64,000 bases of DNA, taken from the NCBI RefSeq assembly GCF_021502725.1, contig NZ_JAKFFS010000007.1, positions 124,001-188,000 on the forward strand. Reading direction: 5' to 3'. The DNA comes from Dyadobacter sp. CY345 (GTDB lineage: Bacteria > Bacteroidota > Bacteroidia > Cytophagales > Spirosomataceae). Both the position numbers and the translations under genes were made by a program. Positions 9,273-17,758 of this stretch are shown here, piece after piece. Each line of letters starts with the position of its first letter. Within the stretch, counting starts at the first letter, position 1. Below the pieces are notes generated by a model. It did not search any database. It worked only from the letters and a program-made list of their open reading frames with translations, and was not told where the DNA came from.

Positions 9273-10475
9273 ATGGAAACACGCAAGCCAAGGCATCGCA
9301 AACGAAAGGCATTTTATTTCTTTATTGGATTCATCGTATTGATGGTAATTGTCAGAATAATTTTGCCCTATGTGGTACTTCATCTCGTGAATAAAAATCT
9401 GGCGACCATGAAAGGTTACTATGGTCACGTGAAGGATATCGACCTGGAAATAATCCGCGGTGCCTACAAGGTTGATAGCATTTATCTGGATAAAAAAGAC
9501 ACTATAACAAATAAACAAACACCATTTTTTGCAGCTTCCATGATTGATCTTTCCGTTGAATGGAAAGCTTTGTTCAAAGGGTCGATTGTTGGTGAGGTGG
9601 CGATGCAGGAGCCGATGATACGGTTTACCAAAGATAAGGTGGAACCCAAAGATCTGGCTAAGGATTCGTCAGCTTTAAAAGAATTGCTGGATGATTTTAT
9701 GCCGCTTCAAATTAACCGGTGTGAAATTAATAATGGCAGACTCCAGTATATTGACGAATCAACAAAACCAAAGGTAGATCTTCAAATGACAGATCTTCAC
9801 CTACTGGCTGAAAATTTACGGAATAGTTACGACTCGGCTGTCGTCTTGCCAGCTACGATTGATGCGTCCGCGAATGTTTACGAAGGAACTTTGACATTTG
9901 ATGCCAAGGCTAATCCGTTGTCCGTTTCCCCGACATTTGATATGAGTGCGGAACTGAAAAACACGAACATGGTCAAATTGAATGACTTTTTTCAGGCGTA
10001 TGCGAAAATTGATGTGAACAAAGGTATTTTCGGATTGTATACTGAGGTTGCTGCAAAAGATAAAAAGTTTGCCGGATATGTAAAACCGATCATCAAAGAC
10101 CTGGATGTGCTTGGAAAAGAGGACAGGAAAGATAATCTTTTGCAAAAATTATGGGAAGGCGCAGCAGGAACAGTAGCTGAAATTTTTGAAAATCAATCAA
10201 AGGACCAGCTTGCTACAAAAATTCCTTTCAAAGGTGACATGGATGAGCCGGATACGAATGTCTGGTATGCTTTATCAAATGTTTTGCAAAATGCATTTAT
10301 TCACGCACTTCAACCGACGATCGACAATGAGATTACAATTGGCTCCGTGAAAGTCGGTAAGGATGAAAACAAAACTTTCCTGCAAAAAATCTTCTCAAAA
10401 AATGATAAGGGCAAGAAAAAGGATGATAAAAAGGAAAAAAAGAAAGACAAAAAGGATAACAAGAAAAACGATTAA
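9273..10475 (+). CDS. DUF748/AsmA-like membrane-anchored protein
   Basis: 400 residues. A basic N-terminus (KPRHRKRK) precedes one transmembrane segment at about residues 14-38, so the bulk lies in the periplasm. The next part (DIDLEIIRGAYKVDSIYLDK, then LSVEWKALFKGSIVGEVAM) is typical of DUF748/AsmA-like proteins, which form long beta-taco structures linked to lipid transport or envelope maintenance. The last 35 residues are almost entirely Lys/Asp/Asn (KKDDKKEKKKDKKDN), a disordered tail. It starts 26 bp after treY-malQ and may be cotranscribed with it; a link to trehalose is not evident. Confidence 0.72.
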   Translation: METRKPRHRKRKAFYFFIGFIVLMVIVRIILPYVVLHLVNKNLATMKGYYGHVKDIDLEIIRGAYKVDSIYLDKKDTITNKQTPFFAASMIDLSVEWKALFKGSIVGEVAMQEPMIRFTKDKVEPKDLAKDSSALKELLDDFMPLQINRCEINNGRLQYIDESTKPKVDLQMTDLHLLAENLRNSYDSAVVLPATIDASANVYEGTLTFDAKANPLSVSPTFDMSAELKNTNMVKLNDFFQAYAKIDVNKGIFGLYTEVAAKDKKFAGYVKPIIKDLDVLGKEDRKDNLLQKLWEGAAGTVAEIFENQSKDQLATKIPFKGDMDEPDTNVWYALSNVLQNAFIHALQPTIDNEITIGSVKVGKDENKTFLQKIFSKNDKGKKKDDKKEKKKDKKDNKKND

Positions 10476-10496
10476 TCAACGAAAAACCATACGACT

Positions 10497-10673
10497 ATGA
10501 GCAAGCCAACATTTGAAGAAGGAGCCTGGGTTAAAGAAAAAATGGGTACAAAAGGAATGACGGTTGTCAGTGTGAGCGATGGAGAAGTTCGCTGCTCATT
10601 CGACGACGAAGAAGGTGAGCCTATTGAAGAAACCTTTCGGGAGGAAGATCTGGAAGCACTTGACCAAAAATAA
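10497..10673 (+). CDS. Small YodC/DUF2158-like protein (58 aa)
   Basis: A 58-residue protein read by hand from ATG AGC AAG CCA to TAA. FEEGAWVKEKMGTKGMTVVS, then EVRCSFDD and EETFREEDLEAL match the layout of the DUF2158/YodC group: G-x-x-V-x-x-K-x-G---MTV followed by a Cys strand and a C-terminal F-x-E-x-x-L. These are small beta-barrel proteins of unknown role. It starts 21 bp after the AsmA-like gene and ends 33 bp before the next gene, so it belongs to the same transcription unit. Confidence 0.62.
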   Translation: MSKPTFEEGAWVKEKMGTKGMTVVSVSDGEVRCSFDDEEGEPIEETFREEDLEALDQK

Positions 10674-10706
10674 TGATCTGGCCAACAATGATAAATTAAG
10701 AATTCT

Positions 10707-11249
10707 ATGGCAAATTCTGGTTCTCCGGCTGGTACTCTCGGAACTGTCTCCGCAGTATTTTTCACAAAAAAAGATGCTGACAATGCTTACAATGCGCTAC
10801 TTAAACGAGGACATACCCCTGACGACATTTCAGTATTAAAATCGGATGAAACGTTGAATAAGCCCGAAGACCAGGTTGTTCAAACTTCGGATGATCAGGG
10901 AGAACCAGAGCCTGCCATTAGAACGACTTCAGATGTTATTGCAGATACAATCGTATCGATCACGTCAATGATTTCACTTCCCGGATTGGGGATTGCTATT
11001 TCCAAAACTCTTTTTAAAAGAATTCCCATAAAAAGACCGGGGAAGGCAAACACAGAAATTGCCGATAAAGAATACTCAAAAGCAAAAGCGGAGAAAGCAG
11101 ATCCTGCTGGGCTTAGTATGAAAGAAGGCGGCATAATAGTCAGCGTAGATCCCCGGAATTTTGAAGAAAAAAACGCTATCATAAAAGATTTTCATGATAA
11201 TAACGGGCATGATATCCTTGGTGATGACGGTTATACGGAATTAGATTAG
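10707..11249 (+). CDS. Hypothetical protein with a general-stress-protein-17M-like start
   Basis: 180 residues. The first 40 (TVSAVFFTKKDADNAYNALL, then RGHTPDDISVL) have the beta-alpha-beta layout of GSP17M/DUF1269-type domains that begin many bacterial stress proteins. A Gly/Ile-rich stretch at about residues 80-105 (TIVSITSMISLPGLGIAIS) may be a membrane-associated helix pair. The end (GIIVSVDPRNFEEKNAIIKD, then HDILGDDGYTEL) repeats the strand-helix-strand pattern. So two ferredoxin-like halves probably flank a glycine-zipper-type centre. No enzyme motif is visible. It converges with the GDPD gene 13 bp away. Confidence 0.6.
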   Translation: MANSGSPAGTLGTVSAVFFTKKDADNAYNALLKRGHTPDDISVLKSDETLNKPEDQVVQTSDDQGEPEPAIRTTSDVIADTIVSITSMISLPGLGIAISKTLFKRIPIKRPGKANTEIADKEYSKAKAEKADPAGLSMKEGGIIVSVDPRNFEEKNAIIKDFHDNNGHDILGDDGYTELD

Positions 11250-11262
11250 CAAGGCAAAATAC

Positions 11263-12195
11263 TTACTCTTTTCCAAAGAATTTTTCCTTAGATTTCCCCC
11301 TTTTTTGAAATTCCCGGATGGCCTCAGCGGCTTCAATCGGCCTGTCAGATTCAAGAACTGATGCGCCGTCGTTCGCGATGGAAATATAGGCAACTTTACG
11401 CTCCTCGGGAGTTTTCAATTTATCGTAGGACGAAGCTGCTGAAATCATACACATGGTTCCCTTTTTATGCAGGAGCGCATACAACTCCCGATTTTCCGGT
11501 TTCACCAAAGGCCCGATATAGGCGATCATTTGTGAAAACGATACACCGGATTTTTCGTATTCTTGGAACTCCTTAACATTTCGGATGAATGCTGAAAACA
11601 TTCGATCTTTGTTATCAGTGAGATAAAAATTTGCTTCGGCGAAACTGTGGACGGTCACCATCATGAAGGCGTCAGCCTTATGTTTTCTTAATAAGTCAGC
11701 CGTTATTTTTAGTGGTACATCTTTATGATCAAGATTCAAAACAGTCTTGCCACGAGCCCATGTTATGGTTTCTTCTAGGGTTGGTATGCCAAATTGGGTA
11801 ACATTTCCTTCTGCATCTTTTAAACGAAATTGTTTCAGTTCTTCAAAAGTGTAGTCTGATAATTTCCCTTTTCCAGTCGTTGTTCTGTCCAGAGTGGCAT
11901 CATGAAGTAACACAATCACACTATCTTTCGTCAGGCGCGGATCGATCTCGAAAAACGCTGGTGTGTGTTTGAGCGTATTTTCAAATGTTGCAATGGAGTT
12001 TTCAGGAAAACTTGTGACCATACCGCCTCTGTGCCCTGCAATTAATACAACATCATGATTCGTATAACTGAAAAGTTCGTGCAGATCTTTCGCAGTTCTT
12101 AATTTTAAAATATTCATTTTATCCTGCGCGTTCACGAACAAAGTTGAAGACAACAAAATGGATAAGGTTAATATTTTGAGCTTTAATATTTTCAT
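11263..12195 (-). CDS. Glycerophosphodiester phosphodiesterase family protein, exported
   Basis: 310 residues with a signal peptide at 1-23 (ILLSSTLFVNAQ). The GDPD signature is complete: IAGHRGGMVTSFPENSIATF, FEIDPRLTKDSVIVLLHD, then LDRTTTGKGKLSDYTFEEL. The catalytic His-Arg, Glu-x-Asp and His-Asp residues are in place. The family hydrolyses glycerophosphodiesters from phospholipid breakdown to glycerol-3-phosphate and an alcohol; the signal peptide places this one in the periplasm. No transporter gene adjoins it. The true substrate cannot be read from sequence, since the family also includes sphingomyelinase-like members. Confidence 0.9.
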   Translation of the reverse strand: MKILKLKILTLSILLSSTLFVNAQDKMNILKLRTAKDLHELFSYTNHDVVLIAGHRGGMVTSFPENSIATFENTLKHTPAFFEIDPRLTKDSVIVLLHDATLDRTTTGKGKLSDYTFEELKQFRLKDAEGNVTQFGIPTLEETITWARGKTVLNLDHKDVPLKITADLLRKHKADAFMMVTVHSFAEANFYLTDNKDRMFSAFIRNVKEFQEYEKSGVSFSQMIAYIGPLVKPENRELYALLHKKGTMCMISAASSYDKLKTPEERKVAYISIANDGASVLESDRPIEAAEAIREFQKRGKSKEKFFGKE

Positions 12196-12509
12196 TTATT
12201 AAGGTTTTGGCAATCGGTAAAGCACGCAATATTGCTATAATTTCGAAATGGCGGACGTTAACAAATTGTGATGGTTTAAAATAAGTTGAGGCTTAGCGCT
12301 TTGGATATTTACCGAAGTTGACAATTTCAATTCGTTTTCGCCAAACTGAATCACTTCGATGAAATTATATTTTTTAAAATAGAGTATAACACATTAAAAT
12401 TCACATCCTTAAATAAAACCGCGCTTTTAGCATTAAAATTAGAAAAAGTACGAATAAGCATGCCTTTTTGATTTTCAGACCAACCTCTTAAAATTTAAAT
12501 AGACTGATC
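12196..12509. other. 314-bp divergent intergenic region
   Basis: An AT-rich stretch between the divergent GDPD gene and the exported hypothetical gene, so it should hold both promoters. I found no clear TTG/TAnnTTTG pair, no strong hairpin and no convincing small frame. Confidence 0.5.
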
Positions 12510-13202
12510 ATGAAACGGATAACTTTGCTTGTATGTATGCTTATTTTCTTTTCGCTGGTCTGCATTGCTGTCAAGCCAAAAAAAAGTTGCCCTGAGCTGA
12601 GTACTATGGAGATGGGCAAATATCAATTTAAGGAATTTAAGGAAGGGAAGGTTTATTTTAAGAACGGAAAATTCACGAAGGTAAAATTAAACTATAATTA
12701 TCTCCACGGCGCGATTGAATATATTTCTCCAAACAAAGATACGCTGATTATGACGAATAAAGAGCGTATCGATTTTATTGCCCTCGATGAACGAATGTAT
12801 TATGCTCAAAAAGAACATGGAGATATCGAGGTCGTGGCGGAGTTTGGCAAGGTTAAACTTGCGAAAAAAACGCATTTGGTTTTAAGAGGGAACAAAACAA
12901 ATGCCTCAGAACAGAAATATTCGGCAAATCCTGAGAGCGCTACACCGACATCATTATTGATTTCAAATCAAGCCGGTGAATTTGGCTGGCAAAATACTAC
13001 GACGAAGCCGGATTATAAATTTAAAACTGACTATTACTTAATTGATCAAAACCGAGTGTTTCATCCGGCTAAAAAATCAAGTTTTATGAAGGTATATGGC
13101 AAACAAAAGGACTCTTTGTCTTATTATTTCCATAAAAATAATGTTGATTTTAGCGATCCGGAGCAATTAAAATCGCTACTCCGGTTTTGTAATGACTTGT
13201 AA
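12510..13202 (+). CDS. Exported conserved hypothetical protein
   Basis: 230 residues with a hydrophobic signal peptide at 1-20 (LLVCMLIFFSLVCIAV). After it come KYQFKEFKEGKVYFKNGKFT and VKLNYNYLHGAIEYISPNKD. This pattern is common in exported Bacteroidota proteins where a short repeat stores a column of settings (VYFxNGxxxxxxLNYNxLxGxIxFI). The C-terminal half has KPDYKFKTDYYLIDQNRVF and a helical end. There are no catalytic motifs and the function is unknown. It converges with the GAF-protein gene 32 bp downstream. Confidence 0.65.
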   Translation: MKRITLLVCMLIFFSLVCIAVKPKKSCPELSTMEMGKYQFKEFKEGKVYFKNGKFTKVKLNYNYLHGAIEYISPNKDTLIMTNKERIDFIALDERMYYAQKEHGDIEVVAEFGKVKLAKKTHLVLRGNKTNASEQKYSANPESATPTSLLISNQAGEFGWQNTTTKPDYKFKTDYYLIDQNRVFHPAKKSSFMKVYGKQKDSLSYYFHKNNVDFSDPEQLKSLLRFCNDL

Positions 13203-13234
13203 TGGGCAAAACAGACAAACCTGTTCATTTTTTA

Positions 13235-15529
13235 TTAATGCAGGAGTTTTAAACGTATCGCTTTAAGTCCTGAAAGGCCCTGCAAGTCTTCAATGTCAAA
13301 ATTTTCTATTGTTTGATCCAGCATGTTTTCTGCCTGGAGTGTATTAATATATCCAACATATTCTTCCAAATGGCTTTCATTCGAATAAACGATTGTGATA
13401 TGTCCAACCTGTGTAATCCGTTCGCTGGTTCCCGCGATACATGCCTTATCGATCCGTTTTTTTACAATCTCGAAACGCGTGTTATAACTTCCATGCACGT
13501 CAAAGCGCTTTTCATCCATCCGGAAACGGATGTCGATTGTCGAATGGTAAACCAAAATCAGTGTTGTGACGTCAAGTGGATAGGGTAGATAAGGTTTGAT
13601 ATGCGAATGGGCAATTTCCATTTCGCAAAGTACACGAAGCTGCCATAATCGAATTGCGTGAATCCTCTCTAAGTCAAATGGTATTTTGGGTGCGATTGAT
13701 GGACCGATGTACAGGTTATGTTCGACACCATCCGTTTTAAAACGTTCATAGTAATGAGGATAAACAGACTGCGCGTCTATTTGTCGTTTATCAAGTATGG
13801 CCGCGACTTTATTGTTGATTTTGGAAATAGTCGTTTCATATTTTCTTCGCGCAATATGAAAATCTCCGTTTTCCTTTTGAGTCTGATATAGATAGTTCTG
13901 TATCAGCGGTACTAATTCCGGGTTGGAAATGCCTATGAGTTTCTGATAAATATCACCATCGAGATAATTGCTGATATATTGTTCAGTACTGGCCTTAACT
14001 GAGAGAGCCAACTCAGCAAGATAACTTTGGATGCGCTTTGTTTCAAGTTGAAATTTCTCAGCTGTTTCAGTATAATTATCAAATTCCTGTAAAATTAGAA
14101 GCAAAGATTTTAGCTGGTATTTCAGATCTTTTTTAACGCTCAGATTCCTGGCTTCAGAAGAACCTTTTATATCAATCTGGCCATAAAGCGGAAAAACGTC
14201 CGGAAAAGTAATTTCCTTCAATTCATATTCTTCTCCAACCTGACGGTGATCAATTAATTTTTGAGCTTCTGAATGAAATTTCCAAAATACGCTGTCGTGG
14301 ATCGAAGTGTATTTGTCCTGGATCACAGCCTGAACCTGATTTTGCAATTCATAAGCTAGCCTTTCAATTGTGTCGACCAGAAACGGCATCACAATTTCAA
14401 GCTTTTTGACATTGACACTATGCAATTCTTTCTTGCGATGAGATACAACTTCCAATATCCCGAAGAGTCTCCCGTTTTTTGCGACCGGAGCTAAAATGAA
14501 ACTTTGTATATTTTGAGATAAGAAATTTTTAGCCAGCGAACTGTGTGGTTTTTTAGCGAGAAATCCCTCCGTATCTGACACTGCAAAATCCTGTTGTTTT
14601 ATAATTAGCATTTCCTTCGATTCATCACAAAGCATATTTCTGACATCAGCGGATTTGTTTTGTTGTAAAATAAAACTTGGCATCTGCTGACCAAATGTGT
14701 CCGGGCTCAATTTGTCTTCTTCGTGATTAAAAACAGTAAAGCCAACCTGAATTCCGGGTATTTGATAAATGGACTGAAAAATGGATTCGATGCTCTCCCG
14801 AAACCCGGAAGCGTTGATCGCGAGCAATTTTTCTTTGAGAAGAGAAACTGCACTTTCGATAGTAGCATCAAATAATGTCATGATGGAAAAACCTTTTAGC
14901 AGCCAGCTGTCTTTCGGAAATTTCGATTTCCACAAATCCAGATTGTCATAACTATCCATCAGCAAATCGATATCTTCCTGCGTAATAGGAAGCGATTTTT
15001 CAGTTGGAAAAATTTCCAGGAAGTCCCCATTGTACAGAATCCTGTAATGTTTTATTATTCCTTTCGCCGTAGGAATATCATAAAAAAATGGTCGGTTGAA
15101 ATCAAGACTTGCGCCGTAATGGTCATACAATATCATACAGCAGCTGAAAACGTAGAATTGATGTTCATCAAAATCCCGGATGAGGATATTAAAATCAGGT
15201 CCCGCAGCTTTCAAAATATTTTTAAACCGCTGCGTGTGGTTGAAAACCATCTGCGCATAAGGAATATTAACTGCTTTTATCTCATTTAATGTAAGATCTT
15301 TGGCGAAGTACGGAGCAAGTAACCGGGCAATAATATCTTCATGCTCATTAATCTGGGACATGTCTGTAATGCCATTTCTTAACTCAGGATATTGCAGTAC
15401 TTCATCCAGCAAAGCCTTGTCGCGTGCCTGATATTCATTTGCCGGATCAACAGCTGATTTTTCAAGTTTTTCGATAACCTGATCAAAGCAAAGTTGAAGT
15501 TTGAATGGAGTTTCTAATGGCAGATTCAT
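13235..15529 (-). CDS. Large GAF-domain-containing protein of unknown function
   Basis: 764 residues, soluble, no signal peptide. Residues about 230-390 read as a GAF sensory domain: LLKEKLLAINASGFRESIES, IQGVGFTVF-like strand, then QSFILAPVAKNGRLFGILEV, then VNVKKLEIVMPFLVDTIERL. The N-terminal 220 residues are helical (NIPYAQMVFNHTQRFKNILK). The C-terminal 370 residues are mixed and include LRVLCEMEIAHSHIKPYLPY, IDIRFRMDEKRFDVHGSYNT and HITIVYSNESHLEEYVGYI. No kinase, phosphatase or cyclase motif follows the GAF domain, so the output is unknown. It is divergent from the ECF sigma gene at 15728, with a palindrome between them. Confidence 0.62.
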   Translation of the reverse strand: MNLPLETPFKLQLCFDQVIEKLEKSAVDPANEYQARDKALLDEVLQYPELRNGITDMSQINEHEDIIARLLAPYFAKDLTLNEIKAVNIPYAQMVFNHTQRFKNILKAAGPDFNILIRDFDEHQFYVFSCCMILYDHYGASLDFNRPFFYDIPTAKGIIKHYRILYNGDFLEIFPTEKSLPITQEDIDLLMDSYDNLDLWKSKFPKDSWLLKGFSIMTLFDATIESAVSLLKEKLLAINASGFRESIESIFQSIYQIPGIQVGFTVFNHEEDKLSPDTFGQQMPSFILQQNKSADVRNMLCDESKEMLIIKQQDFAVSDTEGFLAKKPHSSLAKNFLSQNIQSFILAPVAKNGRLFGILEVVSHRKKELHSVNVKKLEIVMPFLVDTIERLAYELQNQVQAVIQDKYTSIHDSVFWKFHSEAQKLIDHRQVGEEYELKEITFPDVFPLYGQIDIKGSSEARNLSVKKDLKYQLKSLLLILQEFDNYTETAEKFQLETKRIQSYLAELALSVKASTEQYISNYLDGDIYQKLIGISNPELVPLIQNYLYQTQKENGDFHIARRKYETTISKINNKVAAILDKRQIDAQSVYPHYYERFKTDGVEHNLYIGPSIAPKIPFDLERIHAIRLWQLRVLCEMEIAHSHIKPYLPYPLDVTTLILVYHSTIDIRFRMDEKRFDVHGSYNTRFEIVKKRIDKACIAGTSERITQVGHITIVYSNESHLEEYVGYINTLQAENMLDQTIENFDIEDLQGLSGLKAIRLKLLH

Positions 15530-15666
15530 GGCGGTGAAATTAACTTACCGGTAAAAGTATACCATAATTTGTCCGGTATGATAAAATTAAATATTTACCC
15601 GAACTTTAAAAAGTATATCTGAACAACCAAAATTCCATTTACAGGAGTTTTGGGAAATTATTTTTA

Positions 15667-15693
15667 GCCGCATACAACCATTTGGTATGCGGC
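15667..15693. promoter_or_regulatory. Perfect 9-bp inverted repeat upstream of an ECF sigma gene
   Basis: GCCGCATAC and GTATGCGGC are exact complements around a 9-base loop, 34 bp before the ATG of the sigma gene. No T run follows on either strand, so this is more likely an operator or an mRNA leader hairpin than a terminator. It stands out as GC-rich in AT-rich surroundings. Confidence 0.5.
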
Positions 15694-15727
15694 CTGCCTC
15701 TTTGAAACAAATACTTAAAAACTTCCT

Positions 15728-16237
15728 ATGACGACGGAGGCAGAATTGATTACTGGTTGCCTGTTACATGATCGGATTGCACAGCGGCACTTGTACGACC
15801 GGTACAAGAATGCGATGTATACGCTTGCTTACCGCATCACGGGCGATTACGATGATGCGAATGACGTGTTGCAGGATGCTTTTTTAGAAGTATTCAAACA
15901 TCTTGACCAGTTCAGGGGAGAAGCGACCCTGGGCGCGTGGATCAAGCAGATTGTTATCAGGAAGTCAACAAAAAAGAAGAAAATAATTATTTGGCAAAAT
16001 ATCGAGGAAGAGCATGGTGAGAATATTGACTGGGCAGAAGTCGATATCAATGTTGCACATCTGCAAACGGCAATTTTATCGCTTTCCGACGGGTTTCGAA
16101 CCATTTTTGTGCTGGCAGAAATTGAGGGATATACACACAGGGAAATTGCTGTGATGCTTAATATTTCGGAGGGCACATCGAAGTCGCAGCTCTTTCATGC
16201 CCGCAGAAAGTTACGCAGTATGCTAACGTCGAGATAA
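15728..16237 (+). CDS. RNA polymerase sigma factor, ECF subfamily
   Basis: 169 residues. Region 2 covers about 25-90 (YRITGDYDDANDVLQDAFLE, then FKHLDQFRGEATLGAWIKQI). Region 4 covers about 105-165 (AILSLSDGFRTIFVLAEIEG, YTHREIAVMLNISEGTSKSQ, LFHARRKLRSML) with the helix-turn-helix. It directs RNA polymerase to a small set of promoters in answer to an envelope or stress signal, normally held by the membrane protein encoded next. The gap to that gene is 3 bp. This is module one of two similar modules in the window. Confidence 0.92.
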   Translation: MTTEAELITGCLLHDRIAQRHLYDRYKNAMYTLAYRITGDYDDANDVLQDAFLEVFKHLDQFRGEATLGAWIKQIVIRKSTKKKKIIIWQNIEEEHGENIDWAEVDINVAHLQTAILSLSDGFRTIFVLAEIEGYTHREIAVMLNISEGTSKSQLFHARRKLRSMLTSR

Positions 16238-16240
16238 CCT

Positions 16241-16813
16241 ATGGAAAAGAATATCAATATTTTAAGAGAGGCGCTTTCGAAACTTCCATCATCCGGTCCT
16301 TCCGACTTTATATGGACTGAAATTGATCGGAAATTGAATGAAATTCCGCTTAAAAAAGCTCTGGAGAACCTGCCGGAATTTGAACCAGACGAATTTGTTT
16401 GGGAAGCCATTGAAAGCAAAACTGCGCGTTCGAAAGTTAAGAATACGCATTGGTGGTATGCTGCGGCTGTATTTCTCGTTGCTGGCATTGGCGGATTGTG
16501 GATGATACCTGGAAGTTATCCTACAATTGCCTTTTCACAGGAAGTGATTGATGTTCGTCTTCAGCCTAAAAATGAGCAGATTACCGACGAACAATATTCA
16601 AAACTGAAAGCCTATTGTGAAGCTGAGACAACGGTATGCAGCAATCAGAATTTTAAACGATTGCAGCAGGAGTATGAAACACTTCAAACGGCTGCGCACC
16701 AATTGCAGCAGGCAATGGGGCAATATAATACGGAGCCCGAATTGGTTCGTCAATTCAGTGTTGTGGAGCAGGAAAAAGCAGAAGTGTTGAATGAAATGGC
16801 TAAAATGATTTAA
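16241..16813 (+). CDS. Membrane-anchored probable anti-sigma factor
   Basis: 190 residues with one transmembrane helix at about 69-90 (WWYAAAVFLVAGIGGLWM). The cytoplasmic part holds two copies of a motif, LREALSKLPSSGPSDFIWTE and LKKALENLPEFEPDEFVWEA, ending in Ile-Asp or Ile-Glu. The periplasmic part is a coiled coil (LQQEYETLQTAAHQLQQAMG). It lies directly after the ECF sigma gene, the position of anti-sigma factors in Bacteroidota. No zinc-binding ASD (HxxxCxxC) motif is present, so the role rests on topology and context. The duplicated motif is a plausible sigma-binding surface. Confidence 0.65.
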   Translation: MEKNINILREALSKLPSSGPSDFIWTEIDRKLNEIPLKKALENLPEFEPDEFVWEAIESKTARSKVKNTHWWYAAAVFLVAGIGGLWMIPGSYPTIAFSQEVIDVRLQPKNEQITDEQYSKLKAYCEAETTVCSNQNFKRLQQEYETLQTAAHQLQQAMGQYNTEPELVRQFSVVEQEKAEVLNEMAKMI

Positions 16814-16822
16814 ATCAGGATC

Positions 16823-17731
16823 ATGAATTTGTATAAAAATATTTTTCGAAAACTCGCAGTTCTTACATTCCTCTTTTATTGGGTTGCTGTCAACGGTTTT
16901 CAGTTGGTTAAAGGTCAGGGCGTATTACAGGTTGCTACCAAATCAATTGAAAAGACCGTGACAGCGCATACTATACGCACACTTTTCATCAATGCTGAAA
17001 AAGCCGACATTGAACTTATTGCCTGGGATAAAGCGGAAATACTCGTCGTTATGGAATTATCCGCAAGGCATCCTGATAAGCGGACGGCAGCTTCGGATCT
17101 TGGAAAAATTCAATACATAGCCGATCGAAGCGGGAAGGATTATTTTTTAAGAAATTACATTTTGTTGAAAGAAGGGGAAAGTAAACCGTTATCAAACTTG
17201 AAAGCGCGTTATACGATTCATCTTCCGCCGACCTGTTCGGTAGATCTGAAAAATACGTTTGGAACAATTCAGATGAAAGGGCTGACCAACAACCTGAAAC
17301 TGAGCGCTGATTTTTGCACAACCTCACTGGCGAACATTAAAGGAAAAGGACTTTTAGAAACAACTTTCGGAGAATTGAAAGCCATTGAAATTTCCGGGAC
17401 TTTTTCATTTACAAGTGATCATACCAATCTCCAATTAGAGAACATAGGTGGTGTCGTACGCATGAACACTCTTTATGGAAACGTCGAAATTTCCCCTTCT
17501 GCCGGATTGACAAGCCTCGCAATTCAGTCGAAAAAGGCAGTGATAACAATGGTTACAAAAAACTGGCAGCGTTTTGATTATGATATCAACAGTGCCTATA
17601 CGACGATGAAACTTCCGAACGGGTTTAAATGGAAACGTAATACGCCGGATTTTAAGGATGCTTTCTTTTCCAAAAACCGGCTCGCCAATGTGCAGATCAG
17701 CGCCGAATTTGGTAACCTGACCATTAAATAG
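16823..17731 (+). CDS. DUF4097-like exported beta-helix protein
   Basis: 302 residues with a signal peptide at about 1-30. The rest is a run of short beta-strands of the type found in DUF4097/GIN-domain proteins (RTLFINAEKADIELIAWD, ARYTIHLPPTCSVDLKNTFG, TIQMKGLTNNLKLSADF, GVVRMNTLYGNVEISPSAG). Such proteins form small right-handed beta-helices on the cell surface or in the periplasm and often sit beside ECF sigma/anti-sigma pairs. It starts 9 bp after the anti-sigma gene. Its function is unknown; it may be a sensed envelope component of the module. Confidence 0.7.
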   Translation: MNLYKNIFRKLAVLTFLFYWVAVNGFQLVKGQGVLQVATKSIEKTVTAHTIRTLFINAEKADIELIAWDKAEILVVMELSARHPDKRTAASDLGKIQYIADRSGKDYFLRNYILLKEGESKPLSNLKARYTIHLPPTCSVDLKNTFGTIQMKGLTNNLKLSADFCTTSLANIKGKGLLETTFGELKAIEISGTFSFTSDHTNLQLENIGGVVRMNTLYGNVEISPSAGLTSLAIQSKKAVITMVTKNWQRFDYDINSAYTTMKLPNGFKWKRNTPDFKDAFFSKNRLANVQISAEFGNLTIK

Positions 17732-17758
17732 TGCCCCGCTTACCCCTGACTATTAGCC

